Assembly (NCBI GenBank): GCA_045110475.1
Contig: JBGCGC010000005.1
Location: 62,001 to 126,000, forward strand
DNA from: Granulosicoccus sp045110475
GTDB lineage: Bacteria > Pseudomonadota > Gammaproteobacteria > Granulosicoccales > Granulosicoccaceae
Length of the DNA: 64,000 bases
Direction of reading: 5' to 3'
Shown here: positions 33,415 through 41,675 of the stretch, piece after piece
How positions within the stretch are numbered: position 1 is the stretch's first letter
Layout of the letters: each line of letters begins with the position of its first letter
Made by a program: the position numbers and the translations under genes
Notes under the pieces: model-generated
The model's input: the letters and a program-made list of their open reading frames with translations, nothing else
Told to the model about the DNA's origin: nothing
Database searches by the model: none

Positions 33415-34920
33415 TTATTGGTTTGGCGTCATCAACTGCAGATCACCAAAAAAGGTATTATCCAAAACGGCCCGGTCTGGCAGGTCTACACGAATCATGC
33501 TGGACAGTTGCGCATCGTCAATATCTGCCTTGACGAGAATGTGGGTTGGCTTGTACAGACTTAACACATAGGATATGTCGTCCGGAGACATCATATCGGT
33601 GCGGATCGATAACAATTGTCTCGGTTTCAGAGTCACCGCTAACGGTGAGTGTGGCGATAGATCGAAGGCTGCCACGCGTGCATCAGCCTCCACACCTTCG
33701 TCAACCAGCCGAATCAAGAATTGCTCCAGACTGTCACTTTCCTTTTGCGCATCCTGCGCGGCGGAAAACGACAAATAGCCACCCAGAGCGAGGTTTCCGG
33801 CAAGAAAAATGGCCAACGCATAGTCAGGGATCCGAAAACCGGACCGCGCCCAGGCAAGCGCAATCGCTGTGAAGCTTGCGACAGCAACGATTTGCTGATA
33901 CCTCGGCTGATTTTGCTGCAAGACGATCATGCCCGCGTACAAGCCAAGAAACAGGCACACCGGTAACAGCAGTTGCCACGTCTGTCGCATGTGCCGGAAA
34001 GCCAGATAGATCAGACAGACAACAGCCAGATTGGTGTACAGAAAAAACGGTGCCTCAAAAGGTTTTAAGAAATGCCGCTTGCTACTGGCAATCAACTTAT
34101 CGATCAACAACTGCACACTGATTGATCGTTGTTCCAGTGAGTAATGCCAGAACATGTTGGACTCACCAGGAATTGACGAGGTGATAATCGCTGTCAGATC
34201 TGGCTGAAACGATGACGGATACCAGCTACCCTGCTGGGACATCAGGAACAACACAGCACCCAGATTCACCAAAGCTGCACATACCAGCACATAACGCCGG
34301 GCAAGCATTGACTCGATCGCAACGTATACCGACAACAGCAACGCGGCAGCCTGAAAAATGGGGTGACACAAGACACCGACCAATAACGCCATGCTACCCA
34401 GCGCAAGGATGGCAGGGCGCGAACGGTAGACGAAACCAACAAGAACCAGCGCCAGCAATCCTGCGAAGAACATCTCCTGTAACACGTTTATGCCAAGCCA
34501 GATGGCGCTGGGTGACACTAGATACAAGCTGGTTGTCCACAACGCGATGCGTTGGGTGGCTACTTTTCGCGCCAAAGCATAGACACTCAGACCGACGATC
34601 ATGTGCGCCAGTAGATTCATCAGTATCCAGCCTGCGTAGGCACCACTCCATCGCCCTAACCATGCGGCTACCTGAATGGGTGGACCGTTGTGGTGAAAAT
34701 ACGCAGGTGTTGGTGAATCCCCTTCCCTGATCAATTTGGCAGGAAACAGCAGATTGGTAACGTGTGCTTGCTGATCCAATGTAGTCCGGGTATCCGCCAG
34801 ATAGTTGTACTGGTCGGTGCCACGCACGCCCTGAGCACCAGCCACAATAACAAGCACTGAGAAAAACAAGGCGACAAGCAGTGCCGCCATCGACAGGCGA
34901 TTGTCAGTGTTTACCATCAT
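33415..34920 (-). CDS. GT-C-like integral membrane glycosyltransferase candidate
   Basis: A 501-aa protein with about 11 membrane helices and a soluble C-terminal domain of about 110 residues. The first periplasmic loop contains GVRGTDQYNYLADTRTTLD, where an Asp after helix 1 is the usual catalytic residue of GT-C enzymes. Other loops carry YFHHNGPPIQVAAWLG. GT-C enzymes use polyprenyl-phosphate sugars as donors on the periplasmic side. A polyprenyl-phospho-arabinose donor is probably made by the gene set at 18-22 kb, so this is a candidate arabinofuranosyltransferase. The match to GT39/GT83-type families is general and I could not assign one. It starts five bases after the ATP-grasp gene. 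Confidence 0.65.
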   Translation of the reverse strand: MMVNTDNRLSMAALLVALFFSVLVIVAGAQGVRGTDQYNYLADTRTTLDQQAHVTNLLFPAKLIREGDSPTPAYFHHNGPPIQVAAWLGRWSGAYAGWILMNLLAHMIVGLSVYALARKVATQRIALWTTSLYLVSPSAIWLGINVLQEMFFAGLLALVLVGFVYRSRPAILALGSMALLVGVLCHPIFQAAALLLSVYVAIESMLARRYVLVCAALVNLGAVLFLMSQQGSWYPSSFQPDLTAIITSSIPGESNMFWHYSLEQRSISVQLLIDKLIASSKRHFLKPFEAPFFLYTNLAVVCLIYLAFRHMRQTWQLLLPVCLFLGLYAGMIVLQQNQPRYQQIVAVASFTAIALAWARSGFRIPDYALAIFLAGNLALGGYLSFSAAQDAQKESDSLEQFLIRLVDEGVEADARVAAFDLSPHSPLAVTLKPRQLLSIRTDMMSPDDISYVLSLYKPTHILVKADIDDAQLSSMIRVDLPDRAVLDNTFFGDLQLMTPNQ

Positions 34921-34925
34921 GGGAG

Positions 34926-36008
34926 TTAGTCGCCTGACCTTGAGCCATGTATCTCCTGCGAACCGGCGACTGAAGGCTCTTCAGGAAACTTGCCTACCCT
35001 GCCCAGGGTATCAAATTTACTGTACGGCTCATCGTAAACCAGATATTCGGACCGAGGATCATATTGCTCACCCACTGACCATGCCAAAAGCGCATGTGGG
35101 AATGTTGCACCGGCGACGTGCGAGAAAGGATAGCCACCACCAAAGCGTGGATTTAACTCCAGTACCTGAAAATTGTCACCATCCACAAAGATATCGCAAT
35201 CAAGGTTACCCACATGACCGAGCTGCTGGCCGAGCGACTGACAAAATTCAGTCAGTTTTGCGTTGTTTCGTACCACCGCCTTATCCGTTTCGCCGGCGCG
35301 CATGGCAAGCTTTTGCTTGGTGACTACCGCACGTGTGTTGCCAGTGAAATCATTGAGGATGTCGCAGCCATATTCATCGCCATCGCAGCGCGCCTGAATA
35401 AGTACGCTATGCTGAAGATCTGCGCGGCTGGCGGTAGACAACATGCCCCGTGTCACTTGCGACATCACCAGTGCATGTGCTGCCTTCATTTCTTCCACAT
35501 CATGCACCATGAAAATGCCGATTGACCCACTGCCCCAACGAGGCTTGACGATGCACGGGAAATCCAGTTTACCGCCATTGGCTGCAGCAAGGGCTGCGTG
35601 CAGATCGGCATAGGTTGGCGGCGCCGGGATGTTACGCGCGCTCAACCACTGATAGGTGGTGAGTTTGTCAAAACAGGTATCGATGATCTGGCTGTCAGAG
35701 ACAACGACCGTAACGCCCATCTTTTCAAAGCGCGTCTTTGCCGCTGCCAGAACCGGCAGCTCCAGATCGTTCAGGCTGACCAGCAAACTAATCTGCTTTT
35801 CCTTGCATAGATCGAGAAGCAGATCGATGTAGTTGGCCGAATACACGCCGGGTACCAGACACTGCTCATCGCAATCGACGAGCCCGGGGGCTGTGATATC
35901 CATATCCGCACCAATAACCTTGCCGCGCCCTGCCAAAGCCTGTCGAAAATAGACAGCCAGATAGTTGCGCCTGCCAACGCAGGTGAGAAGAATATTCGGC
36001 ATCATCAA
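34926..36008 (-). CDS. ATP-grasp ligase (carbamoyl-phosphate-synthase/PylC-like)
   Basis: Cytoplasmic ATP-grasp enzyme of 360 aa that would activate a carboxylate as acyl phosphate and join it to an amine. The N-terminal domain begins NILLTCVGRRNYLAVYF. The ATP-binding lysines sit in FPCIVKPRWGSGSIGIF, and LELNPRFGGGYPFSH carries the metal-binding Glu/Asn of the family. Related proteins in glycan loci attach amino or hydroxy acids to sugars. The start overlaps the dehydrogenase stop by four bases (ATGA). Aminotransferase, dehydrogenase and ligase are thus one coupled trio, suggesting the first two make the acid that this enzyme attaches. Substrates are unproved. Confidence 0.87.
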   Translation of the reverse strand: MMMPNILLTCVGRRNYLAVYFRQALAGRGKVIGADMDITAPGLVDCDEQCLVPGVYSANYIDLLLDLCKEKQISLLVSLNDLELPVLAAAKTRFEKMGVTVVVSDSQIIDTCFDKLTTYQWLSARNIPAPPTYADLHAALAAANGGKLDFPCIVKPRWGSGSIGIFMVHDVEEMKAAHALVMSQVTRGMLSTASRADLQHSVLIQARCDGDEYGCDILNDFTGNTRAVVTKQKLAMRAGETDKAVVRNNAKLTEFCQSLGQQLGHVGNLDCDIFVDGDNFQVLELNPRFGGGYPFSHVAGATFPHALLAWSVGEQYDPRSEYLVYDEPYSKFDTLGRVGKFPEEPSVAGSQEIHGSRSGD

Positions 36009-37006
36009 TACCGGCGAGCAGGATCAATGACGTTGATCAGATCTCGACCTGCGACCAGATTGTTGAGGTTGATGATGGCGTCATCAAGATGTGGAAAGCC
36101 GCCAACAGCATAGCCCGCACGGTGAGGCGACATCAACAGATTATCCATGGAGGCAAAATCGCAGCTGGCCGAAGGGGCAATCTGAGGCTGGTTGGCCGTA
36201 GGAGATTGATACCAGGTGTCGATGGCTGCTCCTGCGATACGCTTGTCTTTCAGGGCATCGAAAAGAGCTTGTTCGTCGACAATCGCGCCACGCGATACAT
36301 TCACGAGCAACGCCTCAGCGGACATAGCCTGAAAAACGGCATGATCAATCATTGATCGACTGCCTTTGGTCAGTGGCAAGGCGATGACGATGATGTCGCG
36401 ATCGACCACTGCGCTGACAATGTCAGTTGATTCAAAGACCTCAAGCGGCTCGTCATGGTCCTCAGGTTGTTGCCCGGAGGTGTTGACGATGGCCACTTGC
36501 ATGTCAAAACCTGACAGCAAGCTGGCACAGGCACGAGCGATGGCACCAAAGCCGACATAGAGAATGCGCTTGCCGACAAGACTTGCAGAAAATGGCGAGA
36601 CCGCGTTACCGTCCTTGCTCAGACGATTCCAGTCGCCCTTGCGCATCTGTCTGTCATGATAAGGCAGCTTGCGAGCGATGCCCATAATCATCGCTGCCGT
36701 GTGCTCGGCGACAATCGTGGCATTGGAATGTGAGTTGCTGATGGGCGTGGAAAAGCGCGCCAGCATGTCGAAGTCCAGGTTATCCACACCCGTCCACGGT
36801 ATCTGAATCAGTTTGATGTGTGTTGACCGCTCAAGTACTGCCTCGTTGATCATGCCACCGAACAAAACGTCCGCCTGTTCAATCTTTGCCAACACTCCAT
36901 CGGCATCAAAGCTATCAGGCTTGATGAAGCTTACGGAACTATCGACGCGTTCGTTGAGGTAGTCGAGGTCTGTCGGCGCAAATGCCTTGGTAAGGAGCAC
37001 CTTCAT
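36005..37006 (-). CDS. D-2-hydroxyacid dehydrogenase family protein
   Basis: NAD-dependent dehydrogenase (333 aa) interconverting a 2-keto acid and a D-2-hydroxy acid. The cofactor motif is ILYVGFGAIARACA (about 148-161). LLVNVSRGAIVDEQALFDAL contains the catalytic Arg, and MSPHRAG contains the catalytic His. The position just before Pro in the usual D-V-x-x-x-E-P motif is Ser here (AIDTWYQSP), so the standard acid-base Glu seems absent or supplied differently. Some family branches share the DTWYxxP form. The gene overlaps both neighbours by four bases. A natural reading is that the aminotransferase makes the keto acid that this enzyme reduces. Confidence 0.9.
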   Translation of the reverse strand: MKVLLTKAFAPTDLDYLNERVDSSVSFIKPDSFDADGVLAKIEQADVLFGGMINEAVLERSTHIKLIQIPWTGVDNLDFDMLARFSTPISNSHSNATIVAEHTAAMIMGIARKLPYHDRQMRKGDWNRLSKDGNAVSPFSASLVGKRILYVGFGAIARACASLLSGFDMQVAIVNTSGQQPEDHDEPLEVFESTDIVSAVVDRDIIVIALPLTKGSRSMIDHAVFQAMSAEALLVNVSRGAIVDEQALFDALKDKRIAGAAIDTWYQSPTANQPQIAPSASCDFASMDNLLMSPHRAGYAVGGFPHLDDAIINLNNLVAGRDLINVIDPARRY

Positions 37007-38193
37007 GACAATTGACTCCCGGCAAACGAGGCTATTTTTTCCAGCGCTTCGCTCAGGACCTCATCAGGCACCGCAAACGAAAGCCGGAAGTGATCGTCCC
37101 AGTCTTCCCCAAAGGCCAGACCGGGAGTGGTAGCAACGCCTGTCTCACGCAGTAGTCCGGCACAGAATTCGTTGGAGTTCATCCCTGTGGCACTGACGTC
37201 AACAAAAACAAAGAATCCTGCCTTGGGTAACGCTGCCTTTAATGTCGAGTTGCCCTTGAGCCAGGTGGCAATCAAGTCGAGCCGGTGTTCTAGCTTGTGC
37301 CGGTAGTCGTCGAGAAAAGCCAGATCGGGGTCCCAGCTTTCAGCCAGTGCCTGCTGGATGAACGTGCAGGTATTGGTATTCATGTGCTGTTGAATCTTTA
37401 TGGTTCGGCCCTTGATGGCATCAGGCAAGGTGCAGTAGCCAACTCGCCAGCCAGTCAGGGCGTGCGACTTGCTGAAGCCGTTAATGGTAACGACATGTTC
37501 GGGGGCTGATTCAAACGAGCCGGGGCTGATATGCCTCGCATCACCAAGCACAAGCTTTTCGTAAACCTCGTCAGAAATCAGATAAACGTTATTTCTGGCT
37601 GCCAGCTCGTAGAGCTTTTTCAGCTCGTCAGCACCGCTGACATAACCGGCGGGGTTATTGGGACTATTGATCAGAATTGCCCGGGTCTTGCTGTTGATAG
37701 CCGCTTCGATAGCATCAAGTGGCAAGGCATGCGATGCCTTGTCGACGTACACGGTATGGACCTTTGCGGATGGTTCTGCCAGATATATCTGTGGAACGAA
37801 ACTGACAAAACACGGTGACACGACAATGACCTCGTCGGCAGGCTCCAGCATGGCCATTAACACCATGCTGAGCGCTTGCTTGGCGCCGGCAGTAACCATG
37901 ATTGACGAGGCCGGGCAGTCTATGCCGTTATCCTTGCGCAGCTTCAGGGCGATATGTTCTCGTAACGGTGCTACACCCAGCGCGCCCCCATAACGGCTGT
38001 TGCCTTGAGACAACACCTTTTGCACAGCCTCGATGATGGGGGCTGGCGTATCGAAGTCTGGCTCGCCCAAGCCCAGGGATAATATAGGTTGGCCCTGCGC
38101 GCGTCTTTCGTTCGCCGCTTCAGCGAACTGCAGGGTCAATGAAGCCCCGATCTCTTGCCTGAAATGCAACTGACTACCCTCTGTGTTTGGCAA
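37003..38193 (-). CDS. PLP-dependent aminotransferase, class I/II
   Basis: A fold-type I aminotransferase (396 aa) similar in plan to aspartate and aromatic aminotransferases. LGLGEPDFDTP at the N-terminus, TAGAKQALSMVL, NSPNNPAGYV and the PLP-lysine motif INGFSKSHALTGWRVGY (Lys near residue 238) are all present, as is the C-terminal RLSFAVPDE with the carboxylate-binding Arg. It is the first gene of the coupled trio and may be the first gene of the long minus-strand operon down to wzy, unless transcription comes from the GH16 gene 114 bases upstream. Its amino acid substrate is not evident. Confidence 0.92.
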   Translation of the reverse strand: MPNTEGSQLHFRQEIGASLTLQFAEAANERRAQGQPILSLGLGEPDFDTPAPIIEAVQKVLSQGNSRYGGALGVAPLREHIALKLRKDNGIDCPASSIMVTAGAKQALSMVLMAMLEPADEVIVVSPCFVSFVPQIYLAEPSAKVHTVYVDKASHALPLDAIEAAINSKTRAILINSPNNPAGYVSGADELKKLYELAARNNVYLISDEVYEKLVLGDARHISPGSFESAPEHVVTINGFSKSHALTGWRVGYCTLPDAIKGRTIKIQQHMNTNTCTFIQQALAESWDPDLAFLDDYRHKLEHRLDLIATWLKGNSTLKAALPKAGFFVFVDVSATGMNSNEFCAGLLRETGVATTPGLAFGEDWDDHFRLSFAVPDEVLSEALEKIASFAGSQLS

Positions 38194-38307
38194 ACATGTT
38201 TTGTTACACGCCTAGTGTGTCACTCAAGCGCGCAAGACTCAGCCAGATGCATCACAAATACACTATTCCCCGCCCAAGCAGGCCCGACCAAGCAGGCAAG
38301 CATACTC

Positions 38308-40743
38308 TCAGTTTGTGTCGCGTTCCTGGTATACACGAATGTAGTCTATAACAAGCTCGGCGGGGATAGCCGTTGGGTCGAGCGGAACGCTATTAAACGT
38401 ACCGCCTACTGCCAGGTTGGCCAGCACATACATGATCTGGTAAGCCACCTCTGTGTCGTACACGCTATGCACGTTGACACCGTCGATGTACCAATGAATC
38501 TCATCGTGTAGCCATTGCACGCCAAACGTATGAAAATCTTCGGAAAAGCTGGGTACACCAGAGCGCAGCCTTGTTTGCTTGCTGGTGCTGACAAGCTCAC
38601 CCACCTCGTTCTGGTAATGGAAACTATGGTGATTGGTGCGCGTGTCCTCGCCAAGAATTTCCATGATATCTATCTCTGGCGTGGGGCCAACGTAATAGGC
38701 GTTTAGTAACCAGAACGCAGGCCATAGACCATCGCCATCCGGCACCTTGGCCCGAATTTCGGCATAGCCTTTGGAAAAACGGAACGCTTCACGAGAGGTA
38801 ATAATCCCTGAGGTGTAATCGGGCGGCGTGTAATCGGCTTGTCGCCAGCTGATGGGATTGCTGTTCCAATAGTTACTATTAAAACCGGGTAGCACGCGTG
38901 GCATGTTGCCGGAATCGGCGGCTGTTCTCGCAGTGATGGTTAGAAAGCCCGTCTGCGGGGTGGTGCCGCCGGATAAGGTAAACGGTGAATAGTTGGCCCC
39001 TCGGTCGGCGCCCAGTGTATCAACGTAGTACTGCAGCTCATCATTGATGGGCAGGAATGGCCCCCAGACAAACGAGGTTGACCACTTGTTGGGGTTGAGA
39101 CGCGAGCCTGTGAATTCATCATTGAACACCAGTTGATATTCATTGAGATTCACGGGTACCGACAACTTCTTCTTGTAGGCACGGATATAATCGATTTCGA
39201 ACACGGCTGGAAACTCGGTTGATGCATCCGGCGCTTTGGGCCAGTCGCCACCCACCGCCAGATTGAGTATCAGGTACATGCCCTGCCCGGCAATTTCGTA
39301 GTCTTCGTCTGATACCCGATGGACCTCCACGCCATCGACATAAAAGATTATCTGGCCCGGCTCCCAGGCAGCACCGAACACATGAAAATCGTCGGTAAAA
39401 TCGGGCCCTATGGTGCGGTTACTGGGGGTCGACACCAGTTCCCAGTCATTTTCCGGTTTGAAGTAATGGTAGGTGTGATAAACGCGATTTCGCTTATCAC
39501 CCAGAAACTCCATGATGTCAATTTCGGGAACCCGGTTAACATAATGAGTGGTGAGCATCCATACCGCCGGCCAAAGGCCTTGACCTCCCGGTAGTTTTGC
39601 CCTGGCTTCCACATACCCGTGTGACAGCTTGAAGGTGTCGTAGGTAGTGATGATTCCTGACAAGTAATTCGTGTCAGCAGGATTATATTCCGGGTTGGAC
39701 CGGTACTCCAGATATTGTCCCCAGACAGGATCGTTGTCAGCCGGCTTGACTGGTGGCTGCAGGCTGGGTGTGACTTTGCTTGCTGTAATTTTCAGGGTGC
39801 CATCACCGGTTAGCGTAAACGGGTCGTACTCAAACCCCTCATGCATACCCAGCGTATCGACATAAAGCTGCTCCTCATTATTTATGGTCTGGTAAGGCCC
39901 CCACAGCAGTCCGGTATTCCATTTCGTTCTGTCCAACTGCCCACCACTATTGAATTCGTCGCGGAACACCAGCTCGTAGTCAGCCATTCGAGGCATCGCG
40001 GTTGTGGCCGGCACCGTTGGAAACAACATTCTGGCGCCGTTGAAATTGCCGTCGTCGTCGCGAGCTCCAAGGGCGTTGGCCGTTGTGGCTATCCAATAGG
40101 CATCCCAAGGCTGCAACACGCTACTTTCAGTCAGTCTCTCGTAACCGACACTGGGATTCACGTAGCGGTAGATTCCGGAGCCAAGAGAGGCCGGAGCGCT
40201 GAAAGCTTCGTTGAGCGTGCAGCCAAAATAGCAACTGGCGGCTCCGGTTACGATGCTGACTCTGCGCATTGACAAGGGCGCATCATGGTTGAAGCCTGCC
40301 ATTGTCCAGGTCTGTTGACCGTTGCGCACTGCCAGCTCAGATTCGATACATCCCCGAATATCGATACAACCTGGTATTTCTTCTGCCGCAACGGCACGGC
40401 TGTTTGCTGGTACGTCGATGGTGACATCGGTGCCGGTGTTCTGGATTACCCAATATCCCTGGCCTTCTTCAAGCCTCTGATCGAGCGTTGGAATGAAGTA
40501 ACGTCCTCTGGCCCCCACTAGAGGATCCCAGCCATATACTACCCAAGCTTCCTCGTAACGATTTACATTGAGATCATCACCAAACAGCTGGCGTAGTGTT
40601 CCTGACGTATCCGGGTCGACAGGTGGCGACAACATGACCCATTGATTATTCGGGAGAACTTTAACAGGCGGATTCGCAAAAGCGCCCAATGAGAAAAAGA
40701 ACAAACCGGGCAGAGCACACCACTGAAGAATTTTTGACGTCAT
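38308..40743 (-). CDS. Secreted tandem GH16 endoglycanase with N-terminal shared module
   Basis: An exported protein of 811 aa. The signal peptide is about 1-23 (LFFFSLGAFA-NP). Residues 28-218 form a module also found in the SGNH hydrolase (41676) and the metzincin (61620). Two GH16 domains follow, about 255-525 and 535-810. Both keep the catalytic motif E-I-D-I-M-E (407-412 and 690-695), the following strand with HVFGAAWEPGQIIFYVDG or HTFGVQWLHDEIHWYIDG, and a terminal IDYIRAYKK/IDYIRVYQE strand. GH16 enzymes cut beta-1,3, beta-1,4 or mixed glucans and galactans and often lie in exopolysaccharide operons, where they set polymer length or release polymer. It is upstream of, and on the same strand as, the assembly operon. 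Confidence 0.93.
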   Translation of the reverse strand: MTSKILQWCALPGLFFFSLGAFANPPVKVLPNNQWVMLSPPVDPDTSGTLRQLFGDDLNVNRYEEAWVVYGWDPLVGARGRYFIPTLDQRLEEGQGYWVIQNTGTDVTIDVPANSRAVAAEEIPGCIDIRGCIESELAVRNGQQTWTMAGFNHDAPLSMRRVSIVTGAASCYFGCTLNEAFSAPASLGSGIYRYVNPSVGYERLTESSVLQPWDAYWIATTANALGARDDDGNFNGARMLFPTVPATTAMPRMADYELVFRDEFNSGGQLDRTKWNTGLLWGPYQTINNEEQLYVDTLGMHEGFEYDPFTLTGDGTLKITASKVTPSLQPPVKPADNDPVWGQYLEYRSNPEYNPADTNYLSGIITTYDTFKLSHGYVEARAKLPGGQGLWPAVWMLTTHYVNRVPEIDIMEFLGDKRNRVYHTYHYFKPENDWELVSTPSNRTIGPDFTDDFHVFGAAWEPGQIIFYVDGVEVHRVSDEDYEIAGQGMYLILNLAVGGDWPKAPDASTEFPAVFEIDYIRAYKKKLSVPVNLNEYQLVFNDEFTGSRLNPNKWSTSFVWGPFLPINDELQYYVDTLGADRGANYSPFTLSGGTTPQTGFLTITARTAADSGNMPRVLPGFNSNYWNSNPISWRQADYTPPDYTSGIITSREAFRFSKGYAEIRAKVPDGDGLWPAFWLLNAYYVGPTPEIDIMEILGEDTRTNHHSFHYQNEVGELVSTSKQTRLRSGVPSFSEDFHTFGVQWLHDEIHWYIDGVNVHSVYDTEVAYQIMYVLANLAVGGTFNSVPLDPTAIPAELVIDYIRVYQERDTN

Positions 40744-41076
40744 GCGGATAGGTTAAGAAGCGTAACTGTAGTAGGACAGGCGACCTGTGCTTGTTCTGCG
40801 GTAGGCAGTACGCCGGATAAGCAAGAATAAGCGTTGGTCGATCGTTAGCCGCGACTCCGTTCAGGTAACGGTTATCCATAACATCGCGTGCTCAAAAGTA
40901 TCAGTGAGTTACTTTAATTGGTCAATCAGTTCACAAAAAAACCCGCGTGCTTTACCCAAGCGTTTGCAATCATTTAATGCGCATTTGTACACTGTCAAAT
41001 AACGGACGACCCTGACGTTCACTTTTAAAACCTGTTGTGGTGCGGCTCGCGAGCGTCATAGTGAAGGGAAAGTGTT

Positions 41077-41329
41077 ATGAACAAACAACGGGTAAAATTA
41101 CCATTACATTTCACTCACCTTAACGAGATCCTCACCATTCGTGCGCTGATGCATTCGTTCAAAGCGCAATTTGCCAGTGAAATTTGCCAGTGACGATGCA
41201 TCGTTTTTTGCTCATTGGAAACAGGTTTGTCAAATCGTGGATGCAGGTACTGGCGGAATAAAATCGGTAATGCAACCGCCGGCAACTCAACCCTGGCCAT
41301 CAGGCCTAACCATTAGACCTAAGTTATGA
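41077..41329 (+). pseudogene. Small gene apparently broken by a 13-base tandem duplication
   Basis: A frame with a strong ribosome site (GAAGGGAAAGTGTT before ATG) encodes 38 residues (MNKQRVKLPLHFTHLNEILT...) and stops at 41191. AATTTGCCAGTGA is repeated directly at 41168-41180 and 41181-41193. If one copy is removed, the frame continues without stops to 41327, giving about 79 residues. Its TGA would then overlap the ATG of the next frame as ATGA, a common coupling signal. The repaired protein resembles nothing I know. The intact 38-aa form could also be real. Confidence 0.35.
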
Positions 41330-41532
41330 GTACATACCCGAGGTCGAATGCTGTAGAAGGCGGCCCCCTTTGTATCGTTAAAAAAGTAGCTGCACTGACA
41401 TCTGTAGTCTCACAGTCAACTGGTCACACCAACATCGATCCTGATGATCCAAAACAGTTGATCAACGCGTGCTACGCAAGTTTTGAACGGTATCTGTCAA
41501 TAACGGTCAAACGACAGTCTCACACCGTGTGA
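41326..41532 (+). CDS. Small hypothetical protein
   Basis: A 68-aa frame (MSTYPRSNAVEGG...) with no recognised domain. Its ATG overlaps the restored stop of the preceding small gene, and its TGA lies within the palindrome TCTCACACCGTGTGAGA. The C-terminal half (DPDDPKQLINACYASFERYL) looks helical. The evidence is weak. It could be an accidental frame in a regulatory region. Confidence 0.25.
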   Translation: MSTYPRSNAVEGGPLCIVKKVAALTSVVSQSTGHTNIDPDDPKQLINACYASFERYLSITVKRQSHTV

Positions 41533-41534
41533 GA
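41518..41534. promoter_or_regulatory. Perfect 17-base palindrome upstream of the SGNH gene
   Basis: TCTCACACCGTGTGAGA with 8-base perfect arms around one C, followed by TTTCT. It is either a small terminator for the frame at 41326 or an operator about 140 bases upstream of the SGNH hydrolase start. Confidence 0.4.
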
Positions 41535-41675
41535 TTTCTCTGATTTCAAACACTTAATTACCAGTACTTCACCTGACATCCCGATTCTGGGTGCTAGTAT
41601 TGGTTAGTGAGATCGACAGCTGAGCTGATTTTTGGCACATTGACTCAACGGTAAAACTCAAGTAACCCTGGTGTA

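Larger units (their letters stand above)
40744..41675. other. Long intergenic region with possible small or broken genes
   Basis: About 930 bases between the divergent GH16 and SGNH genes, noticeably AT-rich near 40900-41050. It must contain both promoters. Within it I see a ribosome site and small frame at 41077, an overlapping small frame at 41326 and a perfect 17-base palindrome at 41518. I could not assign a promoter with confidence. Confidence 0.5.

Noticed and set aside
41630..41650. Possible sigma-54 promoter (TGGCAC) before the SGNH gene
   Set aside because: The required TTGC element at the right spacing is absent.
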